This document shows positions 20,715 to 31,083 of a DNA stretch of 64,000 nucleotides, piece by piece (the stretch's first letter is position 1; every line of letters begins with the position of its first letter). The notes below the pieces were generated by a model. The model did no database searches. It saw only the letters and a list, made by a program, of their open reading frames with translations, and was not told the DNA's origin. A program made the translations under genes and the position numbers. The stretch is from Bradyrhizobium sp. SK17 (lineage in GTDB: Bacteria > Pseudomonadota > Alphaproteobacteria > Rhizobiales > Xanthobacteraceae): contig NZ_CP025113.1 in assembly GCF_002831585.1 (NCBI RefSeq), forward strand, positions 6,153,001 to 6,217,000, read 5' to 3'.

Positions 20715-22160
20715 TTGCAGTACCTGGTATGGTCGCTCCCGTTCGTCGTCGTCGCGGCGCTGATCGCGACCGGACGCGCATCCTCCACCGTGGTGGGGTT
20801 GGTCGGCTTCATCACTTCGCTGATTGTCGCCCTGGTGGCGTCACCGCAGCCTTTTGGTAGCGGCGATGCGGTTGGCGCGATCGGCCGTGGTGGATGGCTG
20901 GCGCTGCTCGTCGGCGCGGTCATTCTTGGAGGTTTATTCTTCCGCGAGGTGGTCTCGGAGCATGGCACAGCCGATCGCGCGACGCCGGTTGCTCCGGAGC
21001 GGCGCCGCAGGCAGCTCTACACCACCTGCTTCCTGATCGGGCCCTTCGCCGAGGGTGCGACCGGTTTCGGTGTCGGTCAGGTCACGATTGCGCCGATGCT
21101 CAATGGCATCGGCTTGGCACCTCTCCACGCCATCCTGTTCGGGCTGTTCAGCCAGATGATGGTGTCGTGGGGCGCGATGGCCAACGGCACCATCGTCGGC
21201 TCGCAGCTCTCCGGGATTGCACCGACCGACCTCGGCGTGCATAGCGCCCTCCTCACCGTGCCGCTTCTGATCGCCTGGCTCGGTCTGTTCTGGCGCATCG
21301 CCGCGATCGCCAAGATCCCGGGGACGCCGCTCGATTTTGCCGGCGAGGCGCTGTGCACGATCGCAGCCGGCGGGCTGCTGGTCGCAGCCAACGCCCTGTT
21401 CGGCCCTGAGGTCGCAGCACTGGCAGCGCTGGGACCGCTGATCGTCGCACGCTTCCTGTTGAGCGGGAGGCCGGATCGCGACCAGTGGCGGTCGGCGCTT
21501 CGCATCGGGCTGCCCTACGTCGCTCTGATCGCCGTGCTGATGGCGACACGTGCGATCACCCCTGTCAACGAATGGCTTCGCGCAGCGCTCGCGGTCAAGC
21601 CGTTCGCCGACGGCCCAACCTGGTTTCCCTTGCTGCATCCGGGCTCTTGGCTGCTTGTGGTCGGCCTCGCCACCACGGTCGCGATGCGACGGCCGGCAGC
21701 GGAGGCACTCGGACGGGCATGGACGCGCGGCCGCAAGCCGATCCTGACCATCGGCTGCTTCCTGGCGATGGCGCAGGTGATGGCCACATCCGGTCTGGCC
21801 GACGGCCTCGCGAAGGGCTTGAGGTCGGCGCTTGGCCCCTTCGCCGTCCTTGCAACACCTCTGTTCGCCGGGGTGTTCGGATTTCTGACCGGCAGCAGCA
21901 ACGCGTCCAACGGCCTCTTGATGCCTGCCCAGATCGCACTCGCGCGCGACGCCGCACTCAGCCTGCCCTGGCTCGGCGCCATCCAGAACACCGCAGCCGC
22001 GGCCTTGACCATGCTGTCGCCAGTGCGGGTCGCGGTCGGCTGCGCGCTGGTCGGAAAGCCCGAGCTCGAACGAACCGTCTATGCGCGCGGCTGGCCGCTG
22101 GGCGCGGTTCCGCTCGCCATCCTGGCCGCCGCGGCGGCGTTGCTGCTGGTGAGATGGTGA
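20715..22160 (+). CDS. lldP: LctP-family L-lactate permease
   Basis: 481 residues with about twelve membrane segments. The signatures LIGPFAEGATGFGVGQVT and FLTGSSNASNGLLMP are those of the lactate permease family (LctP/LldP), which takes up L-lactate, D-lactate or glycolate with protons. The start is TTG 20715, preceded by GAGAGGAAAGCGAG at a usual distance; no better ATG or GTG is available at the family N-terminus. It could form a unit with the hydroxyacid dehydrogenase before it, which would suit uptake and use of a hydroxy acid; this is inference. Confidence 0.88.
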   Translation: MQYLVWSLPFVVVAALIATGRASSTVVGLVGFITSLIVALVASPQPFGSGDAVGAIGRGGWLALLVGAVILGGLFFREVVSEHGTADRATPVAPERRRRQLYTTCFLIGPFAEGATGFGVGQVTIAPMLNGIGLAPLHAILFGLFSQMMVSWGAMANGTIVGSQLSGIAPTDLGVHSALLTVPLLIAWLGLFWRIAAIAKIPGTPLDFAGEALCTIAAGGLLVAANALFGPEVAALAALGPLIVARFLLSGRPDRDQWRSALRIGLPYVALIAVLMATRAITPVNEWLRAALAVKPFADGPTWFPLLHPGSWLLVVGLATTVAMRRPAAEALGRAWTRGRKPILTIGCFLAMAQVMATSGLADGLAKGLRSALGPFAVLATPLFAGVFGFLTGSSNASNGLLMPAQIALARDAALSLPWLGAIQNTAAAALTMLSPVRVAVGCALVGKPELERTVYARGWPLGAVPLAILAAAAALLLVRW

Positions 22161-22201
22161 GACGCCGGCCCGCGATTCCGCGCCGCGCGCAAAAGTTAAT
22201 T

Positions 22202-22217
22202 TAACTCACCGTTAACG
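22202..22217 (+). promoter_or_regulatory. CtrA-type box (TTAA-N7-TTAAC)
   Basis: TTAA at 22202-22205 and TTAAC at 22213-22217 are separated by exactly 7 nt, the full consensus of the alphaproteobacterial cell-cycle regulator CtrA. It sits 55 nt before the start of the histidine kinase gene, in an AT-rich patch that contains further TTAA half sites. Confidence 0.6.
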
Positions 22218-22271
22218 AGTTTCTTTAGCTCTTTAAGTCATCGCTTAATGATTTGGCGTCACAGATAGACA

Positions 22272-23921
<1,650 letters not shown>

Positions 23922-24075
23922 AGCATGTCGCGGACCAACGTGACGCGGTTCTCGCTGTCCATACGCGCAAGATGTTGGCGCGAAGACCACGCTCGCGACA
24001 AAAAGCCCGGGCGTGATGCAGCATCCCGTATCGGTCGGCTTGCATCGACGGCTGAAACGGTCCAACACTTGAAGA

Positions 24076-24279
24076 ATGAGCTCAGAAACGCCGTGTATCG
24101 CAGTCTGCATGATGGACCCTCGGACGAAGCTCTGCTTCGGCTGCGGTCGCACGCTTCCGGAGATCGCGCGCTGGCACAAGATGGACCGCGCAGAGCGGCT
24201 CGCCGTGATGTCGACATTGCCGGCGCGCATGGCCGAGGCCGGCCTCGAGGCCATGGAGCCGCGTCCGAAGCGCGCCTGA
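24076..24279 (+). CDS. DUF1289 domain protein
   Basis: 67 residues. Four Cys in the pattern CIAVCMMDPRTKLCFGCGRT and the following EIARW define DUF1289, a small probable zinc-binding protein of unknown role common in Proteobacteria. It is followed 25 bp later by the aspartic protease gene, so the two are probably co-transcribed. Confidence 0.85.
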   Translation: MSSETPCIAVCMMDPRTKLCFGCGRTLPEIARWHKMDRAERLAVMSTLPARMAEAGLEAMEPRPKRA

Positions 24280-24304
24280 GCACGGCGGCGGCTGGAGGTG
24301 CTCG

Positions 24305-24895
24305 ATGACCCGCATTCTCCTCGTCATCGTGCTGCTGATGGCGACCGCCGGCGCCGTCGTCGCCTATGGCGATCCCGATCAGATCGCCCGTGCCAGGGAA
24401 AACCTAACCCAGATTTTCGGCCGCACCATCGCCGCTACCACGGCGAGCCCGAGTTCGGCGCCCGCGGTTCAGATCGCGCGCGGCCAGGGCGGGGAGTTCG
24501 CGTTCCGCGCCAAGATCAACGGCGTCAGCGCGCCAATGGTGATCGACACCGGCGCGACTTCCGTCGTGCTGACCTGGGAAACCGCCAAGGCGATCGGGCT
24601 GCCGACCGAAATGCTCGATTACAATGTCGACCTGGAGACGGCCGGCGGCCACACCAAGGCGGCGCGGCTGACGCTCGATCGTCTCGCGGTCGGCAAGCTG
24701 GTCGAGAAATCGGTGCCGGCGCTCGTCGTGCAACGCGGCCAGATGAAGACCAACCTGCTCGGCATGAGCTTCCTCGACCGGCTCGAAAGCTGGGGCGTCC
24801 GCTCCGACACGCTCTCGCTGACCGGATATCCCGACGTCACCGGCAGCATCGCCTCCCCGAGCCGCCATCGGCGCACGCGCACGGCGATCGACTAG
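24305..24895 (+). CDS. Retropepsin-like aspartic protease (TIGR02281 type), membrane anchored
   Basis: 196 residues. One N-terminal membrane or signal segment (ILLVIVLLMATAGAVVA) precedes a single clan AA aspartic protease domain with the active-site motif APMVIDTGATSVVLT, and a second conserved part NLLGMSFLDRLESWGV. Such proteins act as homodimers; this bacterial group is periplasmic or membrane-bound, and its substrates are mostly unknown. The order DUF1289 then protease is probably one operon. Confidence 0.87.
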   Translation: MTRILLVIVLLMATAGAVVAYGDPDQIARARENLTQIFGRTIAATTASPSSAPAVQIARGQGGEFAFRAKINGVSAPMVIDTGATSVVLTWETAKAIGLPTEMLDYNVDLETAGGHTKAARLTLDRLAVGKLVEKSVPALVVQRGQMKTNLLGMSFLDRLESWGVRSDTLSLTGYPDVTGSIASPSRHRRTRTAID

Positions 24896-25167
24896 GGGCA
24901 CTCCTAGAACGTTCACCGCTCACGGCTGAGTAGAAGTCGGCACGCTTCGCCGTCATCTACGGCTTTTAACCCGAAGCGCACATCTGGACCATATCTGCCA
25001 AAATTCTGAGAACGGCTGCGCTCGAAAGCGAACTTCGAGAGGCACAGCTTGGGACGAGGCCACTGATCCGGCAGCAGCGAGATCCATCGGACGCAACCCA
25101 ATCAAAGGTTGCAACTTCATGGGTTAGCCCGCATAGTCTTGGAATTTGCGCGATTGGGCCCAAAACC

Positions 25168-26514
25168 ATGAGCAAAAGATCATCTCGCAACTACAAAGTA
25201 TTTTTGAGCCATAAGCAGCGGTTTGCCAACGAAGCGGAACAGCTCGACGCTGCATTGCAGAAGGGTGCGCCGGGCGCTACCGTTTTCCGGTCCGAGGATA
25301 TTGACTTGGGTGGCGACTGGAGGAAGGAAATCGATAACAGACTGGACAAGGCGAAGCGCCTCGTCCTGCTGTACACAAGCCCTGAACAAGATTGGTCGTG
25401 GTGCTTCTATGAAGCGGGCCGGTTCTCACGCAAAGGACGTCAGCCTCGTCCAGTTGGCTGCCTGCATCCCAAAGACGTCAAGCCACCCAGTCCGCTTGCA
25501 CACCTTCAGAGCATAGCCGCAACACAGGACAATATTCGGCGGTGGCTCGATGGCGACTTCTTCCGCAGCATTCGAACGCGCGACCCGAGCTCGCAGGACT
25601 TGGATGAGGCTGTCAAGGCGATCGAAGAACTCGTAAGCGGCATGCCGACTGAGGAGAGTTTTCTTAAGCCATATATCTGGATCAAGCCAAAGGCGCCGAG
25701 CGATTGGAAGGGCAAGATCGACTTCACCAACGCTTTGGTTGAGATCGACGAAATATCGGCAAAAGGCCTTAACTTCAACCATCCGCCGAATCTGGAGCTA
25801 CTACCATTCCTACGCCGCATCGCTTGCGACACGACGGAGCAGCCGGATAAGATTGAGTTCTGGATCACGAAGTTCTTTGAATCGCTGCAGAGCGCCGTCG
25901 ACGGAAAAGCCAATTTCCAGGAGGAGGCATATTTCCGTCACGAGAACGGAAAGACCCTGCGTCCTGTGGTCGTGAGTTTCACCAGATGCGCGACCGGCTC
26001 GGTATGCAGATTGCGCGTGGTCTTTGCGCAAGCATTTGGTACTCCGCTCACCGATTCGCCCGGATTGCTCCAGCGCTTATCCATCGGCGCGCGTCTCGCT
26101 ATTCGCACGCGGCTGGAGATCGTCGACGCATTCAGCGGCCGATTATCACAAATCCAAAAACAGAAACTGCAGAGTAGGCGCGACGAAGATGAGATAGGTC
26201 GCAAAATCGGAATCGGGTCACGATTGGTGGAGGCCCTCAATACCATCGTTCAGGAAGCCGTCTCACATGGCGTTAGGCCGGAAGACGATCCGCCGATACT
26301 GTTCGATGCTCCCGTTCAAGACCGGTTCTTGGAAATACGACAACGTGGGGTTCAGACGTGGAATGAGCTCGAAAGAGCAGCCATACGCGACGATGGTACC
26401 GGCGACTACGCGGAGACTGAACGGCTGTTGATAGAGTTGAAGAAAAATAATGAAGGCTATCTCGCACTAGTGCTGCCGCGCATTGAAGAACTGGTCGTGC
26501 CTGCAGGCAAGTGA
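25168..26514 (+). CDS. TIR-domain protein with unrecognised C-terminal part
   Basis: 448 residues. Residues 8 to about 120 form a TIR-like domain: YKVFLSHK at the start, then FRSEDIDLGGDWRKEI, and SWCFYEAGRF, where Glu82 is in the place of the catalytic Glu of NAD-cleaving TIR domains. The remaining 320 residues match nothing I know; they include a Lys/Arg-rich helical stretch (about residues 315-350) that may be a coiled coil. The gene is less GC-rich than its neighbours and stands alone between core genes, which suggests transfer. Many bacterial TIR proteins act in phage defence by using up NAD or making a signal, but no partner gene is seen here, so defence is only a hypothesis. Confidence 0.7.
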   Translation: MSKRSSRNYKVFLSHKQRFANEAEQLDAALQKGAPGATVFRSEDIDLGGDWRKEIDNRLDKAKRLVLLYTSPEQDWSWCFYEAGRFSRKGRQPRPVGCLHPKDVKPPSPLAHLQSIAATQDNIRRWLDGDFFRSIRTRDPSSQDLDEAVKAIEELVSGMPTEESFLKPYIWIKPKAPSDWKGKIDFTNALVEIDEISAKGLNFNHPPNLELLPFLRRIACDTTEQPDKIEFWITKFFESLQSAVDGKANFQEEAYFRHENGKTLRPVVVSFTRCATGSVCRLRVVFAQAFGTPLTDSPGLLQRLSIGARLAIRTRLEIVDAFSGRLSQIQKQKLQSRRDEDEIGRKIGIGSRLVEALNTIVQEAVSHGVRPEDDPPILFDAPVQDRFLEIRQRGVQTWNELERAAIRDDGTGDYAETERLLIELKKNNEGYLALVLPRIEELVVPAGK

Positions 26515-26690
26515 CGCGTCCAACAATGAGCGGAGAGATCCCACGGCGATGGTCGCAATGGGTCAACTCCGCCGGGTCATCAGACTTCCGCTTTTGACCC
26601 CGAAACCGACGCGCATTTTAGGTCGGCTTCCGCGTTAGGGCGATAATATTTTTTGATTGGATGCTGCGGTGCTATGCCACCGGCCAACAG

Positions 26691-26981
26691 TTACCGGTCG
26701 TCGTCGTGGATCGACGACGGATGCCGGCACAGCGGCGTGACCTGGATCTCCATGAACGGAAACAGCGGCAGGCTGGACAGGATGTCGTGCAATTCCTGCG
26801 CGCCCGACACGTCGAAGATGCTGACATTGGCATAGCGTCCGGCGACCCGCCAAAGATGACGCCAGGTGCCCGCACGCTGCAACTCCATGGCGCGAACCCG
26901 TTCGGCCTGCTTCAGCGCATCGACCTTCTCGGCCGGGATGTCGTGCGGGATCCGGACATCCATTTCGACGTGAAACAACAT
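26691..26981 (-). CDS. catC: Muconolactone delta-isomerase
   Basis: 96 residues, the full length of CatC. The sequence MLFHVEMDVRIPHDIPAEK and LSSLPLFPFMEIQVTPL are family hallmarks. CatC moves the double bond of muconolactone to give 3-oxoadipate enol-lactone in the ortho (beta-ketoadipate) route; it forms a decamer in the cytoplasm. The gene follows the HpaB-like monooxygenase on the minus strand with 113 bp between, including a hairpin. catA and catB are in the divergent block at 30144-32262. Confidence 0.92.
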   Translation of the reverse strand: MLFHVEMDVRIPHDIPAEKVDALKQAERVRAMELQRAGTWRHLWRVAGRYANVSIFDVSGAQELHDILSSLPLFPFMEIQVTPLCRHPSSIHDDDR

Positions 26982-27032
26982 GGCGATGAACTCTTTTCTG
27001 CGGGGGATGAAGCGGCGGCGCGAACGGCTTGA

Positions 27033-27060
27033 GGGGCCGCCGTGCGATCGCGGCGGCCCC
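27033..27060 (-). terminator. Hairpin between the monooxygenase gene and catC
   Basis: A perfect 10-bp GC stem (GGGGCCGCCG, 27033-27042, with CGGCGGCCCC, 27051-27060) and an 8-nt loop. No T-run, so it may reduce read-through or protect the mRNA rather than stop transcription fully. Confidence 0.45.
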
Positions 27061-27094
27061 GGTGATTGTATCTACCAGATCGTCAGCCTTGTCG

Positions 27095-28672
27095 TCAGCC
27101 CTGCACCAGACCCCGGCTGACGAGGTTGATGTCGTCGGGATTGACGAGGTCCTTCGCCGTCCAGCCGGAGACGTCATAGTCGCTCATGCAATTGCGCACG
27201 AAGTCCTGCATGGCGCCGAGGTCGCCGGTCGCGGTCGCGGCCATCAGCGTCTCGACGCGCAGGTTCTCGTAATTGCCGGCATAGTTGCGCTCATAGAGCT
27301 CGTGCCGGCCGCCGAACTCCGAGCCGACCGCGTCCCACAGCAGCTTGAGCAGCTTGATCCGGTCGATCGCCGCATAGCCGTTGGAGCCGCGAACGAAGCG
27401 GTCGAGATAGGGCCGGATCGCCTCGCTCTCCAGATCGGCCGAGCTCGACGGCAGATAGATCAGGCCGCTCGCGACGTGGCGCTCGATCAATTCCTTGATC
27501 CGCGGATAGGCCATCGGCGCGAACACGCGATAAGCGAGCCCATAGTTCAGGTTGGGCAGATTGTAGCCCTCGGTGCCTTGCCAGTCGATCGGCGACTTCA
27601 CCATCGCATCGGCAATGCCGTGGAACAGATTGCGCCAGGCGATCACCTCGCCGACCGCCGTCTGCACGCCGCGGAAATCCTTCGAGCCAGTCGCCTCCAC
27701 CGCCATCGAGAACAGGCCGGCGATGAAGTCGAGCTTGACGGCAAGCCGCGTCACGCCATGCAGCGTGAAGCGCGGAATGAAGCCCGATGCCGGGAAGAAC
27801 TGGTTGATCTTGTCGACGTCGCCATAGATGAAGACGTTCTCCCACGGCACCAGCACCTTGTCGAACACGAGGATGGAGTCGTTCTCGTCGAAGCGGCTCG
27901 ACAGCGGATAGTCGAACGGCGAGCCGGTCGCGGCCGCGGTGAATTCGTAGGACGAGCGGGCAATCAGCTTGACACCCTTGGCATCCATCGGCGCCGTGAA
28001 GATCAGCGCAAACGACTTGTCCTTGATCGGGATGCCGTAATGGGCGATGAAATTGTAGTGCGTGAGCGCTGAGCCGGTCGCAACCACCTTCGCGCCCGAG
28101 ACGATCAGGCCCGCGTCGGTCTCCTTCTCGACATGCATGAAGACGTCGCGCACCTCCTCGATGGCGCGATCACGATCGATCGGCGGATTGACGATGGCGT
28201 GATTCCAGAAGTCGAGCCGCTCCTGGGTCCGGGCATACCACTTCCTTGCGTTGCCGGCGTATTCGCCATAGAAGCCCGAATTCGCGCCCAAGGTGCCGAG
28301 GAACGCGGCCTTGTAGTCCGGCGAACGGCCCATCCAGCCATACGCGACCTTCTGCAATTCGGCGATCGCATCGCGGCCCCGCACAAGGTCGTCGGCGGTT
28401 TTCGAGCCGAGGAAGAACGGATGGGTGATCTGTCCCGAGCCAGTGTCGGTGAGAACACCGATCTGATCCTTCTTCTCGTGGAAGCGATCGTACCAGCGCG
28501 CCACCATCCGCGCCGAGTTGCGGAACGCGGGATGCTCGGTGACGTTCTTGACGCGCTCGCCGTAGATGTAGATTTCGCGGCCGTCCTGGATGCTGTCCAG
28601 GAATTCGGCGCCGGTATAGACGCTGGTGGACGACGCAGGCGCGTCGGCCCGCAGGGCAGTTGCAGTGGTCAT
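27095..28672 (-). CDS. Flavin-dependent aromatic monooxygenase, HpaB/PheA family (oxygenase component)
   Basis: 525 residues of the 4-hydroxyphenylacetate 3-hydroxylase (HpaB) family, the usual length. Conserved parts: [70 protein letters not shown]. The enzyme uses reduced FADH2 made by a separate reductase to add an OH group next to a phenolic OH. Because the same locus holds catA, catB and catC, the product is probably catechol, so phenol (PheA-type) or a simple substituted phenol is the likely substrate; 4-hydroxyphenylacetate is less likely since no meta-cleavage genes are near. The reductase and an FMN adenylyltransferase are encoded divergently at 28934-30072. Confidence 0.88.
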   Translation of the reverse strand: MTTATALRADAPASSTSVYTGAEFLDSIQDGREIYIYGERVKNVTEHPAFRNSARMVARWYDRFHEKKDQIGVLTDTGSGQITHPFFLGSKTADDLVRGRDAIAELQKVAYGWMGRSPDYKAAFLGTLGANSGFYGEYAGNARKWYARTQERLDFWNHAIVNPPIDRDRAIEEVRDVFMHVEKETDAGLIVSGAKVVATGSALTHYNFIAHYGIPIKDKSFALIFTAPMDAKGVKLIARSSYEFTAAATGSPFDYPLSSRFDENDSILVFDKVLVPWENVFIYGDVDKINQFFPASGFIPRFTLHGVTRLAVKLDFIAGLFSMAVEATGSKDFRGVQTAVGEVIAWRNLFHGIADAMVKSPIDWQGTEGYNLPNLNYGLAYRVFAPMAYPRIKELIERHVASGLIYLPSSSADLESEAIRPYLDRFVRGSNGYAAIDRIKLLKLLWDAVGSEFGGRHELYERNYAGNYENLRVETLMAATATGDLGAMQDFVRNCMSDYDVSGWTAKDLVNPDDINLVSRGLVQG

Positions 28673-28933
28673 GGACGTTCCTCCTCGCTGGCGTCGTCGG
28701 ACGGCTGGATGCAGCCAAGCCGGTCCGAGACCAATTCGTCACGCTCTTGGTCGGCGTGACATCGGAGGAAACGCTACGCGCTCACCCGGAGCCGGTGAAA
28801 GGTATCACACCATACCGCGCGAACCGCACCGGGCCGGGCTATGACTTGGATACGCGGACCAGACGGCGATGATCGTCCGGCCGACGCAACGCCGCAGCCG
28901 ACGCACACAGCGCGGCACGGAAGGGAGCGAACC

Positions 28934-29551
28934 ATGGGCAAGGGTTTTGACAGCAGCACTGTCTCTTTCCATCGCGATGGGGAATTGGCCCTCGACGCCA
29001 GCGTCGTCACCATCGGCGCGTTTGACGGTGTCCACCGCGGCCATCAGGAACTGCTCACGCAGACCATTGCGGCAGCGCAGCGCCGCGGCGTTCCCGCCGT
29101 GGTCTATACCTTCGATCCGCCGCCAAAGGTGTATTTCGGCCAGGCCGAGCCGCTGACATCGCTTCGCGAGAAACTCGAGCGCATCGCAACATTCGGGCCC
29201 GATCACATCGTCGTCGCCGATTTCAACCAGCTCTACCTCCGGCGCAGCGCGGCCGATTTCCTCGCCGAATTGCAGCTCCTGCAACCGTGCGAAGTGATCG
29301 TCGGCGAGGATTTCCGCTTCGGGTCGTGCAAGGGTGGCACCGCGCTGCTGCTGCGCCAACATTTCAACACCAGCATCCTGCCGCCGGTGCGCTGCGGCAA
29401 CGGCGAGATCGTCTCGAGCAGCCGGATCCGGAGCCTGCGACGATCCGGCCTTGCGGCCGCCGCCGCGGCGCTGGAAAACTGGAAGGATATCGTGACCGCG
29501 CCACCCGCCAACCGATCCCGATTGACCCAATTCGAGGTCGCAAACCAATGA
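28934..29551 (+). CDS. Stand-alone FMN adenylyltransferase (FAD synthetase domain of RibF, no kinase domain)
   Basis: 205 residues. It matches the N-terminal half of bifunctional RibF: IGAFDGVHRGHQELL carries the nucleotidyl-transferase HxGH motif and SSSRIRSLRRSG is the second ATP-binding motif. The C-terminal riboflavin kinase domain (about 120 residues) is missing and the stop codon is natural. It would make FAD from FMN and ATP. Start ATG 28934 with AAGGGAGC upstream. Its stop overlaps the start of the flavin reductase gene by 4 nt (ATGA), so the two are translated together; this suggests a local FAD supply for the two-component monooxygenase encoded next door. Confidence 0.85.
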   Translation: MGKGFDSSTVSFHRDGELALDASVVTIGAFDGVHRGHQELLTQTIAAAQRRGVPAVVYTFDPPPKVYFGQAEPLTSLREKLERIATFGPDHIVVADFNQLYLRRSAADFLAELQLLQPCEVIVGEDFRFGSCKGGTALLLRQHFNTSILPPVRCGNGEIVSSSRIRSLRRSGLAAAAAALENWKDIVTAPPANRSRLTQFEVANQ

Positions 29552-30072
29552 CCGCCATCGACCCGCGCGAGCTGCGCAATGCCTGCGGCCAGTTCGGCAC
29601 CGGCGTCACCATCATCACCACGCATTGCGAGGGGCGCGATCACGGCATGACGGCGAACGCCTTCATGTCGGTTTCGCTCGAACCGCCGCTGGTCGCGATC
29701 TCGATCGCCAAGAGCGCGAGGATGCTTCGCAACATCCAGAGCAGCGGCCGCTTCGCGGTCAGCGTGCTTGCCGAGGGCATGGAGGATCTCGCCTGGCATT
29801 TCGCCGGCAAGCCGAAGCTCGACCTTCGCGACGTGTTCGAGCGGCACAACGACCTGCCGGTCATCGCCAACGCGGCAGCGTATTTCGTGACCGATCTCGC
29901 CGACGAGATCATCGCCGGGGATCACACCATCTTCCTCGGCCATGTCCGCGAGATGTCGCTGCAACCGAGCACGCGGCCGCTGCTGTTCTTCCGCGGCCGC
30001 TTCGGCAGCCTTGCCGACCCGCACCCCGCCCCCGCGATGTTGGAGAATGCCGCGTACGAATTCGTCTGGTGA
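29548..30072 (+). CDS. Flavin reductase (HpaC-like reductase component)
   Basis: 174 residues of the flavin reductase-like domain family. Motifs: FGTGVTIITT, GMTANAFMSVSLEPPLVAISI (flavin-binding) and the IIAGDHTIFLGHV region. It reduces FAD or FMN with NADH and releases it for the HpaB-like oxygenase at 27095-28672. It is coupled by an ATGA overlap to the FMN adenylyltransferase gene and followed by catA after 71 bp. Confidence 0.9.
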   Translation: MTAIDPRELRNACGQFGTGVTIITTHCEGRDHGMTANAFMSVSLEPPLVAISIAKSARMLRNIQSSGRFAVSVLAEGMEDLAWHFAGKPKLDLRDVFERHNDLPVIANAAAYFVTDLADEIIAGDHTIFLGHVREMSLQPSTRPLLFFRGRFGSLADPHPAPAMLENAAYEFVW

Positions 30073-30143
30073 AACGACCAGCGGAAATTCCCGAAAACGG
30101 GAATGCAATTTTGATCAAACTGCAAGAAAAGGAGGAAACGACC

Positions 30144-31013
30144 ATGCTGAACGTCAACAAGGACACCATCACCGACCACGTGATCGCGGCACTCTCGCCG
30201 GACATCCCGGATCGCAATCGCCAGATCATGACCAGCCTGATCCGGCACATGCACGCCTTCTGCAAGGAGGTCGACCTGACCTTCCCCGAATGGTTCGCAG
30301 CCTGCGAATTCCTGCGCCGCGCCGGCGACATCTCGGACGAGAAGCGCAACGAGTTCATCTTGATATCAGACATTCTCGGCGTCGAGGTGCTGGTCGACAT
30401 GCTCGACCACCGGATCACCGACGGCGAGAGCGAATCCACCGTGCTCGGGCCGTTCTACCGCGAGAACCCGCCGGTGCTGCCGAAAGGTGCCTCGATCATC
30501 AAGAAGACGTTCGACAACGCGCAGACCGTCAGGGTCTCGGGGCGCATCGTCGACACCGCGGGACGGCCGATCGATGGCGTCACCATCGACGTCTGGGAAG
30601 ACGCGCCGAATGGGCTCTACGACCTGCAAGACCCGGAGCAGCCGGCCTACAATCTGCGCGGACGCTTCACGACCGATACCAACGGCGAATATGCCTTCGT
30701 GGCGCTTCGCCCCGAACCCTACCCGATCCCTTATGATGGCGCCGGCGGCGAGCTTCTGAAGTACATGGGCCATCATCCCTGGCGTCCGGGCCACATCCAC
30801 TTCATGCTGTCCAAGGACGGCTATCAGTCGCTGATCTCGCAGATCTACGATTCCGAGACCAAATATCTCGACAACGACTCGGTGTTCGCCGTGAAGCAGA
30901 GCCTGATCGGCAAATTCGACAAGGCCCCGGCCGACGCCGATACCGATCTCGTGCTCAACTTCGACTTCAAGCTCAAGAAGGCGGCCGTCGAGCGGCTCGT
31001 CGCGGCCGAGTGA
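30144..31013 (+). CDS. catA: Intradiol ring-cleavage dioxygenase, probably catechol 1,2-dioxygenase
   Basis: 289 residues. The N-terminal helical part is the linker domain of catechol dioxygenases; the catalytic part has the four Fe(III) ligands: Tyr in PNGLYDLQDP (near 157), Tyr in PYPIPYDG (near 194), and two His in WRPGHIHFML (near 216-218). The enzyme opens catechol between its two OH groups to cis,cis-muconate. Start ATG 30144 has GGAGG at 30131-30135. catB follows, separated by a terminator-like hairpin. Hydroxyquinol 1,2-dioxygenase is a close relative and cannot be excluded, but catB and catC in the same locus favour catechol. Confidence 0.82.
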   Translation: MLNVNKDTITDHVIAALSPDIPDRNRQIMTSLIRHMHAFCKEVDLTFPEWFAACEFLRRAGDISDEKRNEFILISDILGVEVLVDMLDHRITDGESESTVLGPFYRENPPVLPKGASIIKKTFDNAQTVRVSGRIVDTAGRPIDGVTIDVWEDAPNGLYDLQDPEQPAYNLRGRFTTDTNGEYAFVALRPEPYPIPYDGAGGELLKYMGHHPWRPGHIHFMLSKDGYQSLISQIYDSETKYLDNDSVFAVKQSLIGKFDKAPADADTDLVLNFDFKLKKAAVERLVAAE

Positions 31014-31025
31014 TACGCCTTACGC

Positions 31026-31055
31026 CCCTGCCAGGCTTTGAACCGCCTGGCAGGG
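31026..31055 (+). terminator. Terminator-like hairpin between catA and catB
   Basis: A perfect 10-bp stem (CCCTGCCAGG, 31026-31035; CCTGGCAGGG, 31046-31055) with a 10-nt loop, followed by TTCATTTT. It may lower expression of catB relative to the genes before it. Confidence 0.6.
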
Positions 31056-31083
31056 TTCATTTTGATCCGACCTGCGAGGACCT

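Noticed and set aside
27095..28672. True 4-hydroxyphenylacetate pathway (hpa cluster)
   Set aside because: No homoprotocatechuate meta-cleavage genes are present; the surrounding cat genes fit phenol to catechol instead.
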